Source of the DNA: Tanytarsus gracilentus
Taxonomy: Eukaryota; Arthropoda; Insecta; Diptera; Chironomidae
Assembly (NCBI GenBank): GCA_038502055.1
Contig: JAXRKN010000038.1
Span: 3,348,001 to 3,412,000 of the forward strand
DNA length: 64,000 bases
Reading direction: 5' to 3'
Below the pieces are notes generated by a model. It did no database searches, had not been told where the DNA came from, and was given only the letters and a program-made list of their open reading frames with translations. The translations under genes and the position numbers were made by a program. This document shows, one piece after another, positions 63,001 through 64,000 of the stretch (position 1 is its first letter; each line of letters begins with the position of its first letter).

Positions 63001-63647
63001 TGAAGGTGTTTCATCCCATCGTGAACGGCGTTTTGAAGCGCCAGGAGTTGAGTCAATAATCGATTCTGTGATTCCACGATCAGCGCGTGGCGTTTCTAGC
63101 CAGCCAGAGTGATGCCCAGGTGTCTCTCTCTCCGTTTTCGGTGTCTCATCCCATCGATTGCGACGACTATTTGCTTTATCTTGACTTGGAGTCATCGCAT
63201 GTCCTGGCGTTGTGCTTGAATTTGAAGTTACAGCTGGTGTAGCATCCCAAATTTGACGTGCACTTGGAGTTGCTCCGGGAGTTTCACTTCCACTACCTCG
63301 ATGACCTGGTGTCTCATCCCACCGATGATCGGCCGGTGTTTTCTGAAATTTAATGATTTTAATATTTCTATAGTTATTAAAATAATTTATAAATACATCA
63401 ACATCTCCCCAAGTTGGTGTTAATGCACCAGACGATGCCTTCTTTGCCGGCACGAATTGCTCTTCAACCGTCTGATCCCATCGACCTCTCTTTTTGGGCT
63501 GAGAACTGTCGCCATTTGAAGATTTTAGTGAGCCATCTTTAGCCTTATCTTGAATTTTTTTCCTCAACTCTGCCTCTTCTGAGCGGAGCTGCTGCTCACG
63601 CATAATCTCCGTGTATGTTCGAGATTTGACATCTGGCGTCTTTCCTC
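60052..63647 (-). CDS. Sf3b1: Splicing factor 3B subunit 1 (5' end outside window)
   Basis: Two minus-strand exons are visible, 63647-63397 and 63342-60052, about 1180 of the roughly 1300 residues usual for the family. The upstream exon starts one base into a codon, so the N-terminal part lies beyond the right edge. SF3B1 is the scaffold of the U2 snRNP SF3b complex and clamps the branch-site helix. The N-terminal part has RWDETP/TPGH repeats with several RW-type ULM motifs that bind UHM proteins. From IQYFDKLL-like QYFDKLLVDVDE onward it is almost identical to human SF3B1: MRPDIDNIDEYVRN, RHTGIKIVQQ, GLVDEQQKVRT, and the end RKVRDVYWKIYNSLYIG with a final YELDYNL. Positions equal to human cancer sites R625, H662, K666 and K700 keep the wild-type residue. 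The small intron is 54 nt with no in-frame stop. Confidence 0.96.
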
Positions 63648-64000
63648 CTGTAAAAGAAACAAAAAAAGTTTTTGTAGTAACTGAATGTGATGAGCACAAA
63701 GATATTTTGTTTTTATTGACATCAATCATGAAAATTAAATTTTCATTGCAATCAGCCAACAAATTCACTACTTTCTAAATTTGGGAAAATTCCTGAAATT
63801 TTTACTTCTTAAACAAATTAAAAAATTTCAACATTTTTCCACAATACGTACGTGCGTGAGAGGGTCAAACAATACCAAAATGAATCGATTTTGAAATTAA
63901 TATTAAACTTTTAAACAATTTCAAAAACTCTTCATGGCATTGCAAGGCATCTTCCACATCCACTCAATGGCCTAAAATAAATCTGTTTCGATTAATATGG
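63648..64000 (-). other. Sf3b1: SF3B1 intron running off the window
   Basis: On the minus strand this precedes the CAG acceptor at 63650-63648. No exon resembling the SF3B1 N-terminus (the region before GKTPDV) is visible here, so the intron continues past the right edge. Confidence 0.65.

Overview
The window is nuclear DNA from an insect, most likely a fly (Diptera), and possibly a lower fly such as a midge or mosquito relative. It is very AT-rich and gene density is uneven. Coding exons are split by short introns, often 50-70 bases. Every recognisable protein matches an animal or insect family. I saw no bacterial operons, CRISPR array, rRNA or convincing tRNA. Gene models were built by hand from GT/AG splice sites, conserved reading phase and recalled protein families. 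No alignment or search was run.

Layout, left to right. 1.7-4.8 kb holds two tandem + strand genes of the ZAD zinc-finger family. 6.85-8.95 kb holds ataxin-1 on the minus strand, with its AXH domain and C-terminal RKRRWSAPD motif. 9-27 kb is an 18 kb stretch with no supportable protein gene, probably 5' intron and regulatory DNA of ataxin-1. 27.0-29.5 kb holds a PDXDC1-like PLP-fold protein (+). 32.15-35.66 kb holds a Tweety-family channel (-) with a long glutamine-rich tail. 35.86-36.86 kb holds a repeat unit bounded by an 11-bp inverted repeat and filled with minisatellites. 38.07-40.53 kb holds inositol-pentakisphosphate 2-kinase (+). 42-53.2 kb holds a doublecortin/EMAP microtubule protein (DCX-EMAP, +) with large introns and a 21-nt microexon. 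54.3-57.8 kb holds the NMD factor UPF2 (+). 58.0-59.2 kb holds a CRAL-TRIO lipid-binding protein (+). 59.3-59.7 kb holds a small secreted cathepsin-propeptide-like inhibitor (-). 60.05 kb to the right edge holds splicing factor SF3B1 (-), whose 5' end lies outside the window.

The genes do not form one pathway. Two concern mRNA handling (SF3B1, UPF2), one concerns sensory cilia and microtubules (DCX-EMAP), one inositol phosphates (IPPK), and the rest are unrelated.

The most interesting signal is at the 3' end of DCX-EMAP. The frame ends in TAG followed by C, yet it stays open through the rest of that exon and three more exons with good splice sites and phase. This makes it a candidate for stop-codon readthrough or an alternative C-terminus. 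Inside that extension a tandem donor (GTGAGTAAGT) selects between two downstream frames that are both open.
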